Positions 33,628 to 43,151 of a DNA stretch of 64,000 nucleotides are shown piece after piece. Origin of the DNA: Shewanella corallii (lineage in GTDB: Bacteria > Pseudomonadota > Gammaproteobacteria > Enterobacterales > Shewanellaceae); NCBI RefSeq assembly GCF_023349125.1, contig NZ_JAKIKT010000008.1:186001-250000 (forward strand), given 5' to 3'. Below the pieces are notes generated by a model that did no database searches, was not told the DNA's origin, and saw only the letters and a list, made by a program, of their open reading frames with translations. The translations under genes were made by a program, and so were the position numbers. Every line of letters begins with the position of its first letter. Position 1 is the stretch's first letter.

Positions 33628-36006
33628 CTAAATTAACATTAGCTGTGATGAAACAACTTTGTCGTAATTTAACTTCATAACTTGAAGGACAGGCTCTGCC
33701 ACAGAGCGAATTTGGCGTTGCAGATAATAGTCATAATCCAAAGGTGCAGTTTGACATTCAACAGGTTGTGCGCCCTTGGTCGTCATCACATATTTGATAC
33801 GGCTTCCTCTTTTAGCGTGGCGGGAATCTCCGGTTTGCTCAGCCAGGATCTGAGCAGCCTTAACATGGGGCGCCGATTTTGCTGTGTAATCAGCGACGTT
33901 TCTTTTTAACCTTTTACTGAATACCAACTGTTCATCCAACTGACCCGCCGTTAATTTCTCAGAAACCAGCAACAAGTATTCATCAAGCGGTTCACCGGCA
34001 AACAGCCTGCGATACAACTCCAATTGCACCTGTTTGGCCAGGGGAGTCCAGTCACTTCGGACCTGCTCCATGCCTTTGAAGATCAGCTCTTGCCCTTTAC
34101 CAGTGCTTTTTATACCTACATATCGTTTCTTACTACCCTGATCTGACCCCTTAAGGGTCGGCATGAAAAACTGTTGATAATGGCACTCAAACTCCAGCTC
34201 AAGCCAGCTAACTAGACCAAACTCCTGATTTAATCTCTCTGCCCATCTGTTGTTAATACGTTCAACCAACTGTTTTCCCAACTTATCGGCATCGCTGGCC
34301 CCCTGTTCAAGCCAAACGAAGGTAGAATCGGTATCACCATAAATGACCCGATAACCCTCTTCCTCTATCCATACCTTGGTCTGTTTCATGATTTCATGAC
34401 CACGCATGGTAATTGAGCTGGCCAGCCTCGCATCGTGAAACACACATCCCTTTGAGCCAAGCACACCATAAAGAGAGTTCATAATGATTTTAATCGCCTG
34501 GGACAGGGGCGCATTGGAGTCAGACTTCGCCTGTTCACGCATCTGTGCAAGCTCAGCAATCAGTCCTGGCAAAATAGGATTGTGTCGGCTGAACCTGGCT
34601 CCCAGAAAACCAGGTACAGAGTCCTCCTCCGGCTCCAATAAGCCATCAACCAAACCCTTGGGGTCAATAAGAAAGGTGCGGATGATTGAGGGATACAGAC
34701 TTTTGAAGTCCAGAACCAGTACATCCTTATATAGCCCGGGTAGCGAGTCCATCACGTAGCCGCCCGGGCTCTCAAGGCCACCAAAGTCTGACATTTGCGG
34801 CGCAACATAGCCGGCTCTGTGCAGGTGGGGGAGGTACAGATGATTGAATGCAGCAACAGAGGCACCGACACGCCCAAGCTCCAGCCCCGTCATTCGGGAA
34901 CGGGCCAGTGCAAAGTCAAACAACTGGGTATGCTCGAAGATGTCCCAAACCAATCGGCAGTCGGTGAGATTGTAAAAAGCCAGTGCTGATTTGTTTTCCG
35001 CGAACAGGCGGCCTATCTCACCTCCCCTGTCATCAACCTTGTCTATGGCTTTCCCTTCGCCCAGCAACTCACGGGATACAAACTCCAGTGAATAGCTGTC
35101 AAATTGATAGAACGCGGCCTTAAGCCAGTCGATACCATCCAGTACCACCCTGCCCGGCAGTTCCAAAGTTTCTGGTCTGAACTTGTCAGCCACTTTCCAT
35201 GCCAACGGCGTTTGGGCTCGTCCCAACAGTAATGTCATGCCATATATTTGTGCCCTGCGGTGCAGCAGCGCCAGATCAAACGTCACGACAGCCCAGCCAA
35301 TGATCAGATCAGGATCATATTCGGTAAACCAGTCTACAATTCCCTCAAGCAGGGACTTTTCATCAGCAAACCAGATGAGCTCGCAATCAAGCTCTTCACC
35401 AGCCTCGTTAATCACAGTCCGGGTTTCCGGCCCTTCACCGACCATCAAGACGCAGGACTTTTCATCGGAATAGAAACCCGCAGAGTAGAGTTCTCCACTC
35501 ATACTGCACTCAAGGTCAAACGAGACAGCGCGCAAAGGTAAATCCAGCAGCCCGGTTTTCGCTCTATGCAGCTGGTAATGCTTCAGTGAGCCCAGCTGGC
35601 CAAGCTCAGTCACCTCACCTTTAAGATCAAGGTTGATATACCTTTCCGTCAGAAACCGGGTTTGAGGCCTGATATCACTTTCAAACAGGGGAATGCCGGC
35701 ATCGGTAGCCATTCTTGTCAGTTCACTGACCGCACGGTAGTCACTCAGGTAAACAGCCGCCACCGGCTGAGATTCAAAGCTCTTGAGCTCCAGCATACGG
35801 CTGTGATGAAAACGCGCTCCCATCGTCTGCAGCCTTGGCAGGTCCTGCTGATGACAAAAACAGATAAAATCCCCTTCAGCCACATCCAATACTGCTGGCC
35901 CTGAGGGCGTTTTCACCATGTATCTGAGGCAATATCCATCATTGACCCGCACTCTGTGACGAGTCAGCACTCTGGCTTGAATGAGTTGTGAAGAAGTTTG
36001 AGTCAT
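33628..36006 (-). CDS. polB: DNA polymerase II
   Basis: A 792-residue family B polymerase (E. coli Pol II has 783). The 3'-5' exonuclease has an intact DxE (FDLECS, about residue 164) and NLTDCRLV; the polymerase domain has motif A DFKSLYPSIIRTF, motif B KIIMNSLYGVLGS and motif C YGDTDSTF with both catalytic aspartates. The protein is used in replication restart and translesion synthesis and is LexA-controlled in E. coli; I see no clear LexA box upstream. The gene is monocistronic. Confidence 0.96.
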   Translation of the reverse strand: MTQTSSQLIQARVLTRHRVRVNDGYCLRYMVKTPSGPAVLDVAEGDFICFCHQQDLPRLQTMGARFHHSRMLELKSFESQPVAAVYLSDYRAVSELTRMATDAGIPLFESDIRPQTRFLTERYINLDLKGEVTELGQLGSLKHYQLHRAKTGLLDLPLRAVSFDLECSMSGELYSAGFYSDEKSCVLMVGEGPETRTVINEAGEELDCELIWFADEKSLLEGIVDWFTEYDPDLIIGWAVVTFDLALLHRRAQIYGMTLLLGRAQTPLAWKVADKFRPETLELPGRVVLDGIDWLKAAFYQFDSYSLEFVSRELLGEGKAIDKVDDRGGEIGRLFAENKSALAFYNLTDCRLVWDIFEHTQLFDFALARSRMTGLELGRVGASVAAFNHLYLPHLHRAGYVAPQMSDFGGLESPGGYVMDSLPGLYKDVLVLDFKSLYPSIIRTFLIDPKGLVDGLLEPEEDSVPGFLGARFSRHNPILPGLIAELAQMREQAKSDSNAPLSQAIKIIMNSLYGVLGSKGCVFHDARLASSITMRGHEIMKQTKVWIEEEGYRVIYGDTDSTFVWLEQGASDADKLGKQLVERINNRWAERLNQEFGLVSWLELEFECHYQQFFMPTLKGSDQGSKKRYVGIKSTGKGQELIFKGMEQVRSDWTPLAKQVQLELYRRLFAGEPLDEYLLLVSEKLTAGQLDEQLVFSKRLKRNVADYTAKSAPHVKAAQILAEQTGDSRHAKRGSRIKYVMTTKGAQPVECQTAPLDYDYYLQRQIRSVAEPVLQVMKLNYDKVVSSQLMLI

Positions 36007-36109
36007 AGCGGATTACTGGAAACTTTTGCCAGAGTCTATCACGGTCTACGCACTGAAAAGGAAGTAAACCGGGCGACAAGCGCCCGAAGACCAGAATCGT
36101 AAAATCGTA

Positions 36110-36739
36110 TCAGGATAAATGATGCTGATATTGTGCAACCACATCCAGCACGCCCTGGATTAACATCTGGCAGCCGATGACAGCCAATATCAATCCCATC
36201 AAACGGGTAATAATATTCAGGCCGTTGTCGCCAATCTTTTGAATAATGCTCTGACCATAAACAAAGCTGAAAAAGGTGGTAACACACAAGACGCCGAACA
36301 TGGCGATAGTCAGAATAATCTCACCCCACCCTGCCGATGCGCTGTAGTTCATAGCGGTCGCGATAGTGCCAGGCCCTGCAAGCAAAGGCACAGCCAGCGG
36401 CGAAATACTCACATCCTCCGCCTGCAGATCTTCCCCCTGATGGAGCGTATTGCCCGACCCTTTCAACATTTGATAGCCAATAATGAACACAATAATGCCG
36501 CCGGTAATCCTCAGCGCAGCCAGACTAATGCCGAACAGATGGAAAATCGATTTCCCCAGTATTGCGAAAGCGCAAATAATCACGAATGACAACATCAGCG
36601 CCTTCGAAGCGGTTTTCATTCTTTGGGCCTGTTGTTGGTGAGCAGTTAAACCAACAAAGGCCACGGTATTGGGTAAGGGGTTCATAATGGCGAAAAAACC
36701 GAGGAATACGGTCAAACCATGTTGCAACAGATCATGCAT
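36110..36739 (-). CDS. MarC/YhgN family integral membrane protein
   Basis: A 209-residue protein with six hydrophobic helices, starting MHDLLQHGLTVFLGFFAIMNPLPN. The duplicated FAIMNP and PLLAGPGTI motifs are the hallmark of the MarC (UPF0056, NAAT) family. The subgroup looks like YhgN rather than MarC itself. Despite the name the family is not proven to confer drug resistance; an amino-acid transport role was proposed for one member. It is divergent from dinG. Confidence 0.87.
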   Translation of the reverse strand: MHDLLQHGLTVFLGFFAIMNPLPNTVAFVGLTAHQQQAQRMKTASKALMLSFVIICAFAILGKSIFHLFGISLAALRITGGIIVFIIGYQMLKGSGNTLHQGEDLQAEDVSISPLAVPLLAGPGTIATAMNYSASAGWGEIILTIAMFGVLCVTTFFSFVYGQSIIQKIGDNGLNIITRLMGLILAVIGCQMLIQGVLDVVAQYQHHLS

Positions 36740-36921
36740 AACCAGCTCCAGAAACAGAAGATTATGCTGAGCATAAAAAGTAAATCACTCAGCAAGGTGT
36801 ATCAGCCTGTAACCTAGCAGGAAATTTGACTCCTTGTCTGCCCCGGATTGTTGCACTGTGGATTCCCGCCAACCAAGTTTACTGTTATTCTATACAGCAT
36901 TTTCCACCACCCTGTACCTGC

Positions 36922-38997
36922 ATGCTGTCTGACAAAGTCAAAACCCAGATCCGTACCATCTATAAAGCCATTTCGGCCGCACTGCCCAACTTCCGCTCCC
37001 GACGGGAACAGAACTATATGGTGGCAGAGATTTCCAAAACCCTGGCCGGGGAGTACGACAAGCACAGACGCATCATAGTAGTGGAAGCCGGAACAGGTAT
37101 CGGTAAATCCCTGTCATACATTCTCGGTACCATCCCTCTGGCGTTGGCCAGCAAGAAGAAAGTATGTATTGCCACCGCCACAGTGGCGCTGCAGGAGCAG
37201 TTGCTGCACAAAGATCTGCCTTTTTTCCTGCAACACTCTGAACTCGACTTTAAGTTTGGTCTGGTAAAAGGACGTCAGCGTTATGTCTGTCTGGCAAAAC
37301 TGGAGATGCTGATCGGCGGTGATAACGGCATGCAGATGGCGATGTGGCAAACCAAACCGGATCAAAGCCAGGTCGACATGCTGCAAACCTTGCTCAAGGA
37401 CTATCATGAAGGACGCTGGAATGGTGAACTGGACACGCTCAAAACACCTATCCCGGATCACCTGTGGCAACAGATCGCCTGTGACAAGCACAGCTGCCAT
37501 CGACAGAATGCCAGCCACAGACACTGCCCATTTCATAAAGCCCGGGAAGATATCGATAGCTGGGATGTGCTGATTGCCAACCACAGTCTGCTGTTTGCCG
37601 ATCTGGAACTGGGGGGAGGTGTTATCCTGCCCGACCCGGAAGATATGTACTACGTCATCGACGAAGCACACCACCTGCCGGTTGTCGCCAGAGACTTCTC
37701 CAGTGGCCAGGCAACCCTGCGTGGTGCTACCGATTGGCTGGAGAAGATGATAAAGCTGAGTGCCAAGCTGCAAAATCAGCTTAAGACTACCCATATCATC
37801 TCGCCGGTGCAAATGCTGCAGGACTATGCCGCCGATCTGACCACCCAACTTAATCAGATGGCCAACTTCTGCGATACCCAGGCCAGTAAATTTGCCAATG
37901 GTGAAGGCAGAATGCGGTTCGAGCACGGTAAACTGCCGGACGCAATCAAACCCCTGACAGAAAACCTGGCCACCAGCTCCAACCTGGCGCTGAAGCAGTT
38001 CAACAAGATGCAATCGGTTTTGACCGAAGCGATTAAAGATGGCGAACTGCCAAAACACCAGGCCGATGCCTTGATGACAGAGTGCGGATTTATGCTCCAG
38101 CGTTTGGAAAACCTGTCCAAGCTTTGGAAGATGGTTGCCCGTGAGGATAACAGCAAAGGGGCTCCTCTGGCTCGCTGGGTTGAGCAACTCACCGGTGGCA
38201 AGCAGGTGGATTACCTCTGGTGTGCATCACCTATCGAGGTGGGCTTTATGCTGGAGTCCATGCTGTGGGAAAAAGCCGCTGGCGTAGTGCTGTGCAGTGC
38301 GACCCTGAGGGCATTGAACCGATTTGAACACTTTGCCCATCAGGTTGGCTTGTCTCTCAATGACGGCAGTCGCTACCTGGCACTTCAGTCCCCTTTCGAC
38401 TTTGAAAATAATGCCACCCTGTTTCTGCCCAAAATGCGAACCGAGCCAACGGACGATAAATACACGGCAGAGCTGGCTGAACACATTCTTAAGTTGACCG
38501 AGGATGAAACCTCGACGCTGGTGCTGTTTGCATCCTACTGGCAGATGGAAAAAGTGGTCGAGCTGGTCGAAGGCAAACTTAAACAACCTTTGTTGATACA
38601 GGGAACAGCGCCAAGACAACAGCTGCTGGAAAAACATAAACAGCGCTGTGACGATGGAGAATCATCAATTATCTTTGGTACAGGCAGTTTCTCCGAAGGT
38701 CTCGACCTGCCCGGCGACTACCTGACCAACCTGATTGTCACCAAGTTGCCGTTTGCGGTGCCTACCTCACCTGTTGAGCAGGCTCATGCTGAATATATTA
38801 AGCTGAAGGGCGGTAACCCCTTTTTACAGCTCACAATTCCCGATGCTTCACGGAAACTGATCCAAAGCTGTGGTAGATTGTTGAGAAAAGAGCAGGACTA
38901 TGGTCGTATCACCATTCTGGATCGCCGCCTGATCAGCAAACGTTATGGCGCATCTCTTCTCGATGCTCTGCCTCCCTATCGACGGGTCATTGAATAA
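36922..38997 (+). CDS. dinG: ATP-dependent DNA helicase DinG
   Basis: I start at ATG 36922 (MLSDKVKTQIRTIYKAIS), giving 691 residues; E. coli DinG has 716. It is an XPD-like 5'-3' helicase: Walker A EAGTGIGKSLSYI, iron-sulfur cysteines (YVCL near residue 118, then CDKHSCH and HCPF), DEAHHL box, and the C-terminal QSCGRLLRKEQDYGRITILDRR motif VI. It removes R-loops and resolves transcription-replication conflicts. The sequence upstream shows no plain LexA site. Confidence 0.95.
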   Translation: MLSDKVKTQIRTIYKAISAALPNFRSRREQNYMVAEISKTLAGEYDKHRRIIVVEAGTGIGKSLSYILGTIPLALASKKKVCIATATVALQEQLLHKDLPFFLQHSELDFKFGLVKGRQRYVCLAKLEMLIGGDNGMQMAMWQTKPDQSQVDMLQTLLKDYHEGRWNGELDTLKTPIPDHLWQQIACDKHSCHRQNASHRHCPFHKAREDIDSWDVLIANHSLLFADLELGGGVILPDPEDMYYVIDEAHHLPVVARDFSSGQATLRGATDWLEKMIKLSAKLQNQLKTTHIISPVQMLQDYAADLTTQLNQMANFCDTQASKFANGEGRMRFEHGKLPDAIKPLTENLATSSNLALKQFNKMQSVLTEAIKDGELPKHQADALMTECGFMLQRLENLSKLWKMVAREDNSKGAPLARWVEQLTGGKQVDYLWCASPIEVGFMLESMLWEKAAGVVLCSATLRALNRFEHFAHQVGLSLNDGSRYLALQSPFDFENNATLFLPKMRTEPTDDKYTAELAEHILKLTEDETSTLVLFASYWQMEKVVELVEGKLKQPLLIQGTAPRQQLLEKHKQRCDDGESSIIFGTGSFSEGLDLPGDYLTNLIVTKLPFAVPTSPVEQAHAEYIKLKGGNPFLQLTIPDASRKLIQSCGRLLRKEQDYGRITILDRRLISKRYGASLLDALPPYRRVIE

Positions 38998-39021
38998 TAC
39001 CAGCAGGTATAAAGGATTAGC

Positions 39022-39795
39022 TTGGAACTGTTAGCCGATCCCGGCAGTTTGGCCATTCTGGCTGCTGTCGGGTTTATTGCAGGATTTATCGATGCCGTGG
39101 TCGGAGGGGGTGGCTTACTTTCAATCCCGGCTTTGCTGACTCTGGGCTTGCCTCCACATATGACATTGGGTACCAATAAACTGGCCTCCAGTTTCAGCTC
39201 CTGCATGTCGGCCTGGACCTATTACAGAAAACACTTCTTTAAACCCGCATTCTGGTATAACGCAGGTATAGCCTGTTTTCTGGGAGCGGTTGCCGGTACC
39301 TTTATCGTTTCTGTGGTCGACAACAGTGTGCTGGATAAGCTGTTGCCGCTGATCATCATTATCATCGCGCTCTATACCCTGCTGAACCCCAAAGCCATGG
39401 GATGTGATAAGTGTAAGCCCCCCAAAGTTGCCCCGGCATCCAAAACCCAGTGGCTTCACGGTTTGCCCCTTGGCTTTTACGACGGTTTCGCCGGCCCGGG
39501 AATAGGCGCGTTTTGGACTGTCTCCTCGACCCGCCTGTACCAATTGCCTGTGCTGCACAGCATTGGCCTTGCGCGCGCAATGACCTTTGTCAGCAATGTG
39601 ACCTCTCTCACTATCTTCCTGGCGCTGGGACTGGTAAATATTCAGTTGGGGCTGGCCATGGGCGTCTGCATGATGTTCGGTGCCTTTATCGGTGCCCGCT
39701 TTGCCATTAAGTTCGGATTACCCTTTATTCGTCCGCTGTTTATTACCATAGTGATTCTTATCGCTGCCAACCTTGCCTGGAGAGCCTGGTTTTGA
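39022..39795 (+). CDS. TSUP (TauE/SafE) family membrane transporter
   Basis: A 257-residue protein from TTG 39022, preceded by AAAGGA. It has eight or so hydrophobic helices and the family start AAVGFIAGFIDAVVGGGGLLSIPALL with GTNKLASSFSSCMSAWTYYR and a repeated motif GFYDGFAGPGIGAF. TSUP proteins move sulfite, sulfonates or other small organic anions; the E. coli homologue is YfcA. It is the first gene of a tight operon with priC, a DUF2057 gene and an HDAC-type gene; its stop overlaps priC by four bases. Confidence 0.88.
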   Translation: MELLADPGSLAILAAVGFIAGFIDAVVGGGGLLSIPALLTLGLPPHMTLGTNKLASSFSSCMSAWTYYRKHFFKPAFWYNAGIACFLGAVAGTFIVSVVDNSVLDKLLPLIIIIIALYTLLNPKAMGCDKCKPPKVAPASKTQWLHGLPLGFYDGFAGPGIGAFWTVSSTRLYQLPVLHSIGLARAMTFVSNVTSLTIFLALGLVNIQLGLAMGVCMMFGAFIGARFAIKFGLPFIRPLFITIVILIAANLAWRAWF

Positions 39796-40454
39796 AACAC
39801 CAAGACCTTATTCGTCGTTTGCGCACTCAGCTTCGCAGCCTGGAGCAGGAAGTGTTGCGCCACGATCAGAATCTACCGGAAAAGGACAGCAAACTGCTTA
39901 AGGATGTCGAGCGATTCAACCATGAGTTGTTTCATCAAACGGGGGGACGCCTGGGCCCCTGCATTCCGCAACTTGGCAAACTGATTGGCAACCTGGAAAA
40001 ACAACTGCAACTGGGGCTGAGTGCAGATCTTATTCGCCTCAGCTGTGAACGTATTCAGGACAGATTCGCCGCACTGAAACGGGCGCTGGCAACCACAGAT
40101 GTCAATATCAAAGATGCCAACCAAACCCGTGACAGTAAACGTGCCCGTTATATGAAGCAACAGGCTAATCGTCACCAAACTTCAGGGTTTGACTGGATTG
40201 CCTCATCTGTAATGCAAAACAGCCATCAACTCTATGATGAACTGAACAAACATTTGAACTGGGCCAAACGAATTGAGCAAAAAATTGCGCAACTCAATAT
40301 GGCTCTTGATAATTGTCCCAATACTGACAAAATCAATCTTCAGCACGAAATACTGGCCATGCATCGCCGCCTGGGGAAATGTCGCCAGGCAATCAGCTAT
40401 ATCGAAGATCGCATCCAATTGCTGGAACGGCCTTTTAAAGATTACAACCGTTAA
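39792..40454 (+). CDS. priC: Primosomal replication protein PriC
   Basis: A 220-residue, helix-rich basic protein starting at TTG 39792 inside the TSUP stop region (TTTTGAAA). The C-terminal half (HEILAMHRRLGKCRQAISYIEDRIQLLER) and the central FNHELFHQTGGRLGPCI match PriC, which loads DnaB at stalled forks independently of PriB/DnaT. E. coli PriC has 175 residues; this one is longer, as in other Alteromonadales. Residual doubt is due to the low conservation of the family. Confidence 0.8.
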   Translation: MKHQDLIRRLRTQLRSLEQEVLRHDQNLPEKDSKLLKDVERFNHELFHQTGGRLGPCIPQLGKLIGNLEKQLQLGLSADLIRLSCERIQDRFAALKRALATTDVNIKDANQTRDSKRARYMKQQANRHQTSGFDWIASSVMQNSHQLYDELNKHLNWAKRIEQKIAQLNMALDNCPNTDKINLQHEILAMHRRLGKCRQAISYIEDRIQLLERPFKDYNR

Positions 40455-40464
40455 AGGAGCAACA

Positions 40465-41178
40465 ATGAAATCGTTACTGCCTGTGACCGCGCTGCTGGCC
40501 CTGTTTGGCCCCGCATCGGCTTTGGCTGGCAACCTGTCTATTCCCATGAGCTTTGAATATCTGGCGATGGATGGACAGACCATAGAATCCAGCCTGTTTA
40601 ACCACAAAGCCGATCTGCATCTCCCGGCTGGCGAGCACAAAATTGCGATTCGCTATCATGAATTGGTAGAGGATGATTTCAGCGACAGCCAAAGCTTTAT
40701 CAAGTCCGCCCCTTTCATTGTGACTATGGTCGCGACTGAGGATGGTGAGTATAAGCTCAAGCCTGCCGGTAGTGATGTTGTGAAATATCCGGAAAAATTC
40801 GCCAAAGCACCAAAGATTGAGCTGATTGCTGATGATGGCGGTAAAGTCGCATACAGCGTTGAATATACAGATCTGGAGGAGAGCAACTTTATCTCCCGCC
40901 TGCTGGGTGATAACTCTGGCGTCAACGTGACTCAGGCAGCCGCAGCAGCGACCGCAACTGCCGCCGTGGCAACTCAGCAGCCAGTGGCTCAGGTTGCTGC
41001 TATGCCACAAACTGTTACTCAGCAACAGGTCGTGAACCCGACTCAGGCTCCTCAATCCGCTCCTGCTGCCAATCCCAACAGCGCAGCCCACGCCGAGCAG
41101 ATGCTGCAGTACTGGTGGTTGCAGGCTGATGAGCAGACCCGCAAACAGTTTATGAGCTGGGCAATCAAACAGCTTTAA
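40465..41178 (+). CDS. DUF2057 (YccT-type) periplasmic protein
   Basis: The start is ATG 40465 with a strong AAAGGAG site; 237 residues. There is a Sec signal (MKSLLPVTALLALFGPASALA) and a beta-rich domain (LSIPMSFEYLAMDGQ ... LPAGEHKIAIRYHELVEDDF) typical of DUF2057. The rest is an Ala/Gln/Pro-rich linker (about residues 150-215) ending in a short helix (MLQYWWLQADEQTRKQFMSWAIKQL) also seen in other exported proteins of this group. E. coli YccT (CsgI) inhibits curli assembly; whether that role applies here is unknown. Its stop overlaps the next ATG (TAATG). Confidence 0.82.
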   Translation: MKSLLPVTALLALFGPASALAGNLSIPMSFEYLAMDGQTIESSLFNHKADLHLPAGEHKIAIRYHELVEDDFSDSQSFIKSAPFIVTMVATEDGEYKLKPAGSDVVKYPEKFAKAPKIELIADDGGKVAYSVEYTDLEESNFISRLLGDNSGVNVTQAAAAATATAAVATQQPVAQVAAMPQTVTQQQVVNPTQAPQSAPAANPNSAAHAEQMLQYWWLQADEQTRKQFMSWAIKQL

Positions 41179-42083
41179 TGATCCCACTCGTGTATCACGC
41201 CAGCTACTCCCAGCTGGCGTTACCTCCCAATCACAGATTTCCCGTCTCCAAATACCAACACTTAAGAGACTGGCTTATGGCCAATGGTCATGCCATACCC
41301 TCACAGTTTGTCAGTCCCACGCCAGTGAATGAACAGCAACTTGGGTTTATCCATCACCCGGATTATGTTCACGGCTTTTTCAATAACCAGCTTGATCCCA
41401 GGGTAATGAGACGTATCGGCTTTCCATGGAGTGAACAACTGCTGGAGCGAACCCGACACGCAGTGGCCGGTACACAACTGGCCGCTATGCAGGCACTTGA
41501 ATATGGTGCAGCTCTGCATCTGAGTGGCGGCTATCACCACGCTCACACAGAGTTTGGCAGTGGTTTTTGTGTGTTCAACGACCTTATTCTAGCAGCGCGC
41601 AGTGCCATCGACTCAGGCAGAGCCAATAAAGTGCTGATCCTTGATTGCGATGTACATCAGGGAGATGGCACAGCAGCAATGGGCCAGCGCTACGATGATA
41701 TTATTACCTGTTCATTCCATGCCGGTCGTAACTTCCCGGCCCGCAAACAGCTCTCTGATCATGATATTGAATTTGCTGACAGATGCGATGACAGCGAGTA
41801 CCTGGCGACAGTCGAATCAGTATCGACTTACCTCATCAGGCTGTGCCAGCCGGATTTGGTGCTCTACGATGCCGGTGTCGACATACACCAGGATGATGAT
41901 CTCGGCTATCTTTCGGTATCCACAGAGGGCTTGTACAAAAGGGACAGCATCATTCTGTCGGCCGCCCGGGAGCATAATATCCCTGTTGCTGCCGTGATTG
42001 GTGGTGGATACAGCAAAGATCCCATGGCACTGACCCAAAGACACTGTCAGCTGTTTTTAGCCGCTAATCAAATCTTTGGATAA
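41178..42083 (+). CDS. Histone-deacetylase-family (class IV-like) amidohydrolase
   Basis: A 301-residue zinc-dependent deacetylase-fold protein. The active-site pair of histidines (SGGYHHAH), the zinc ligands in DCDVHQGDGTA and DAGVDIHQDD, the phenylalanine/glycine channel (GSGFCVFND) and the catalytic GGGYSKD Tyr are all present. Bacterial relatives of this short type deacetylate polyamines, acetoin or acetylated proteins. It ends the TSUP-priC-DUF2057 operon, with translational coupling by a one-base overlap. Confidence 0.9.
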   Translation: MIPLVYHASYSQLALPPNHRFPVSKYQHLRDWLMANGHAIPSQFVSPTPVNEQQLGFIHHPDYVHGFFNNQLDPRVMRRIGFPWSEQLLERTRHAVAGTQLAAMQALEYGAALHLSGGYHHAHTEFGSGFCVFNDLILAARSAIDSGRANKVLILDCDVHQGDGTAAMGQRYDDIITCSFHAGRNFPARKQLSDHDIEFADRCDDSEYLATVESVSTYLIRLCQPDLVLYDAGVDIHQDDDLGYLSVSTEGLYKRDSIILSAAREHNIPVAAVIGGGYSKDPMALTQRHCQLFLAANQIFG

Positions 42084-42199
42084 TTAGCCTTAGCCCACCT
42101 GCTTTAAAAGCCAAATTACGATAACAGAGCTTGATACTTAAAGAGGAGCACTTGGGAAATCGAGAAGTAAGCCTTTTTGCGGGGCTTAGAAATGGAGAT

Positions 42200-42302
42200 G
42201 GCCCCAGAGCCACACCCCGGCACACGAGTCGCCTGCTGCGGTTGCTCCCTTCCGGGCCTGGCCGAGTTCACAGGTTATCATTGCGGGGGGACCCTGGGGC
42301 CA
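42200..42302 (-). ncRNA. ffs: 4.5S signal recognition particle RNA
   Basis: On the minus strand the sequence holds the SRP-binding tetraloop hairpin (CAGGCCCGGAAGGGAGCAACC, shown here as its core GGCCCGGAAGGGAGCA) and closing complementary ends (GGCCCCAGGG at the 5' side near 42302 and CTCTGGGGCC at the 3' side near 42200), giving about 100 nt, the size of bacterial 4.5S RNA. It binds Ffh to target membrane proteins. Exact ends are inferred from the outer stem. Confidence 0.92.
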
Positions 42303-42311
42303 CCACAGAAT

Positions 42312-42329
42312 TTGTCAGCTCGCTGACAA
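42312..42329. promoter_or_regulatory. 18-bp perfect palindrome upstream of ffs
   Basis: TTGTCAG-CTCG-CTGACAA has 7-base arms and would cover about -10 to -27 of the ffs gene, so it overlaps the promoter. It could be a repressor operator or a chance hairpin near the promoter; nothing links it to a known regulator. Confidence 0.4.
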
Positions 42330-42418
42330 CGGCGGCATTATTACTTAACCGCCTTGAGTGATCAAGGAAAATTCCTTAAATATCGGCGATAGCGGGTCTG
42401 ACTGTTTACTGGATAAAC

Positions 42419-42444
42419 AAAAAGCCTGCATCAAGCAGGCTTTT
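42419..42444 (-). terminator. Terminator of the HhH (ComEA-like) gene
   Basis: AAAGCCTGC-ATCAA-GCAGGCTTT with a T-run on the minus strand. Confidence 0.8.
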
Positions 42445-42462
42445 GAGTATTTTCAGATCAAG

Positions 42463-42771
42463 CTACAGGCTAATCAGCCCTTTGTTGTCCTTCAGGATCT
42501 TGTCTCCAATACCTTTGACTTTAGTCAGCTCATCTACTGATTTAAAACCACCATGAGCCTCACGGTAATCAATGATCGCCCTCGCCTTGGCTTCACCCAC
42601 CCCTTTCAACGCTTGCAATTGTGTGACAGATGCAGTGTTCAGTTGGATGCGCATGGCGTATCCTTGCGATACCGACTTGCTCTTCAGTTCGCTGGGCTCT
42701 TTGGCCTGAACGGCAGCAGTTACGGGCAGAAGTAAAGCGGTTAACAGGCACAGTGTTTTGGTGAGTTTCAT
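42463..42771 (-). CDS. ComEA-type helix-hairpin-helix protein, exported
   Basis: A 102-residue protein from ATG 42771 (GGAG five bases upstream). It has a Sec signal (MKLTKTLCLLTALLLPVTAAVQA) and a C-terminal (HhH)2 DNA-binding domain (IQLNTASVTQLQALKGVGEAKARAIIDYREAHGGFKSVDELTKVKGIGDKIL). This is the single-domain ComEA form of gammaproteobacteria, a periplasmic DNA-binding protein that ratchets incoming DNA during natural transformation in Vibrio and Haemophilus. E. coli YbaV is similar and unlinked to competence, so function is not certain. It is followed by a terminator. Confidence 0.88.
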   Translation of the reverse strand: MKLTKTLCLLTALLLPVTAAVQAKEPSELKSKSVSQGYAMRIQLNTASVTQLQALKGVGEAKARAIIDYREAHGGFKSVDELTKVKGIGDKILKDNKGLISL

Positions 42772-43151
42772 AATCACTCCTTGATAAGTGGATGCCGATA
42801 CTCCCTGGCGATTGAATCAAAACAAACCTTAGTTCAGGTTTTTGAAATGCGCCAATACGTGACGCGCATCACCAACGCAAAAGCGACAACAAAGATCTGC
42901 GTCACAGTTTTTCACTGCTAATTTATTTTCAGCTGTTCAGTTTTTACTCCCGCCTCAAGCGAGCTCAAATGAATTGTTGTAATTAAATCAACATCACATT
43001 GCCGCAAACCTCACAATTTCTAACGACTTAAGATGTCGTTCACATCAGTTCTGTCATTATTCTGTAAATACCGGATCACAATCGGCCACTTTTCCACCTC
43101 ATCAATTTCCCCTACATTACAGCTCTTATAAAAATTACAAGGGAAGTCACC
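42772..43151. other. Divergent intergenic region with an inverted repeat
   Basis: About 380 bases between the HhH gene and the symporter. It holds AACGAC-TTAAGAT-GTCGTT (43022-43040), a possible operator about 110 bases before the symporter start. Nothing else is recognisable. Confidence 0.45.

Noticed and set aside
37114..38187. Minus-strand frame of 357 codons opposite dinG
   Set aside because: Fully inside dinG, whose helicase motifs are intact; composition is that of a shadow frame.
42131..42361. Plus-strand frame of 76 codons across the ffs region
   Set aside because: The sequence is the reverse strand of the SRP RNA gene, whose conserved hairpin is clear.
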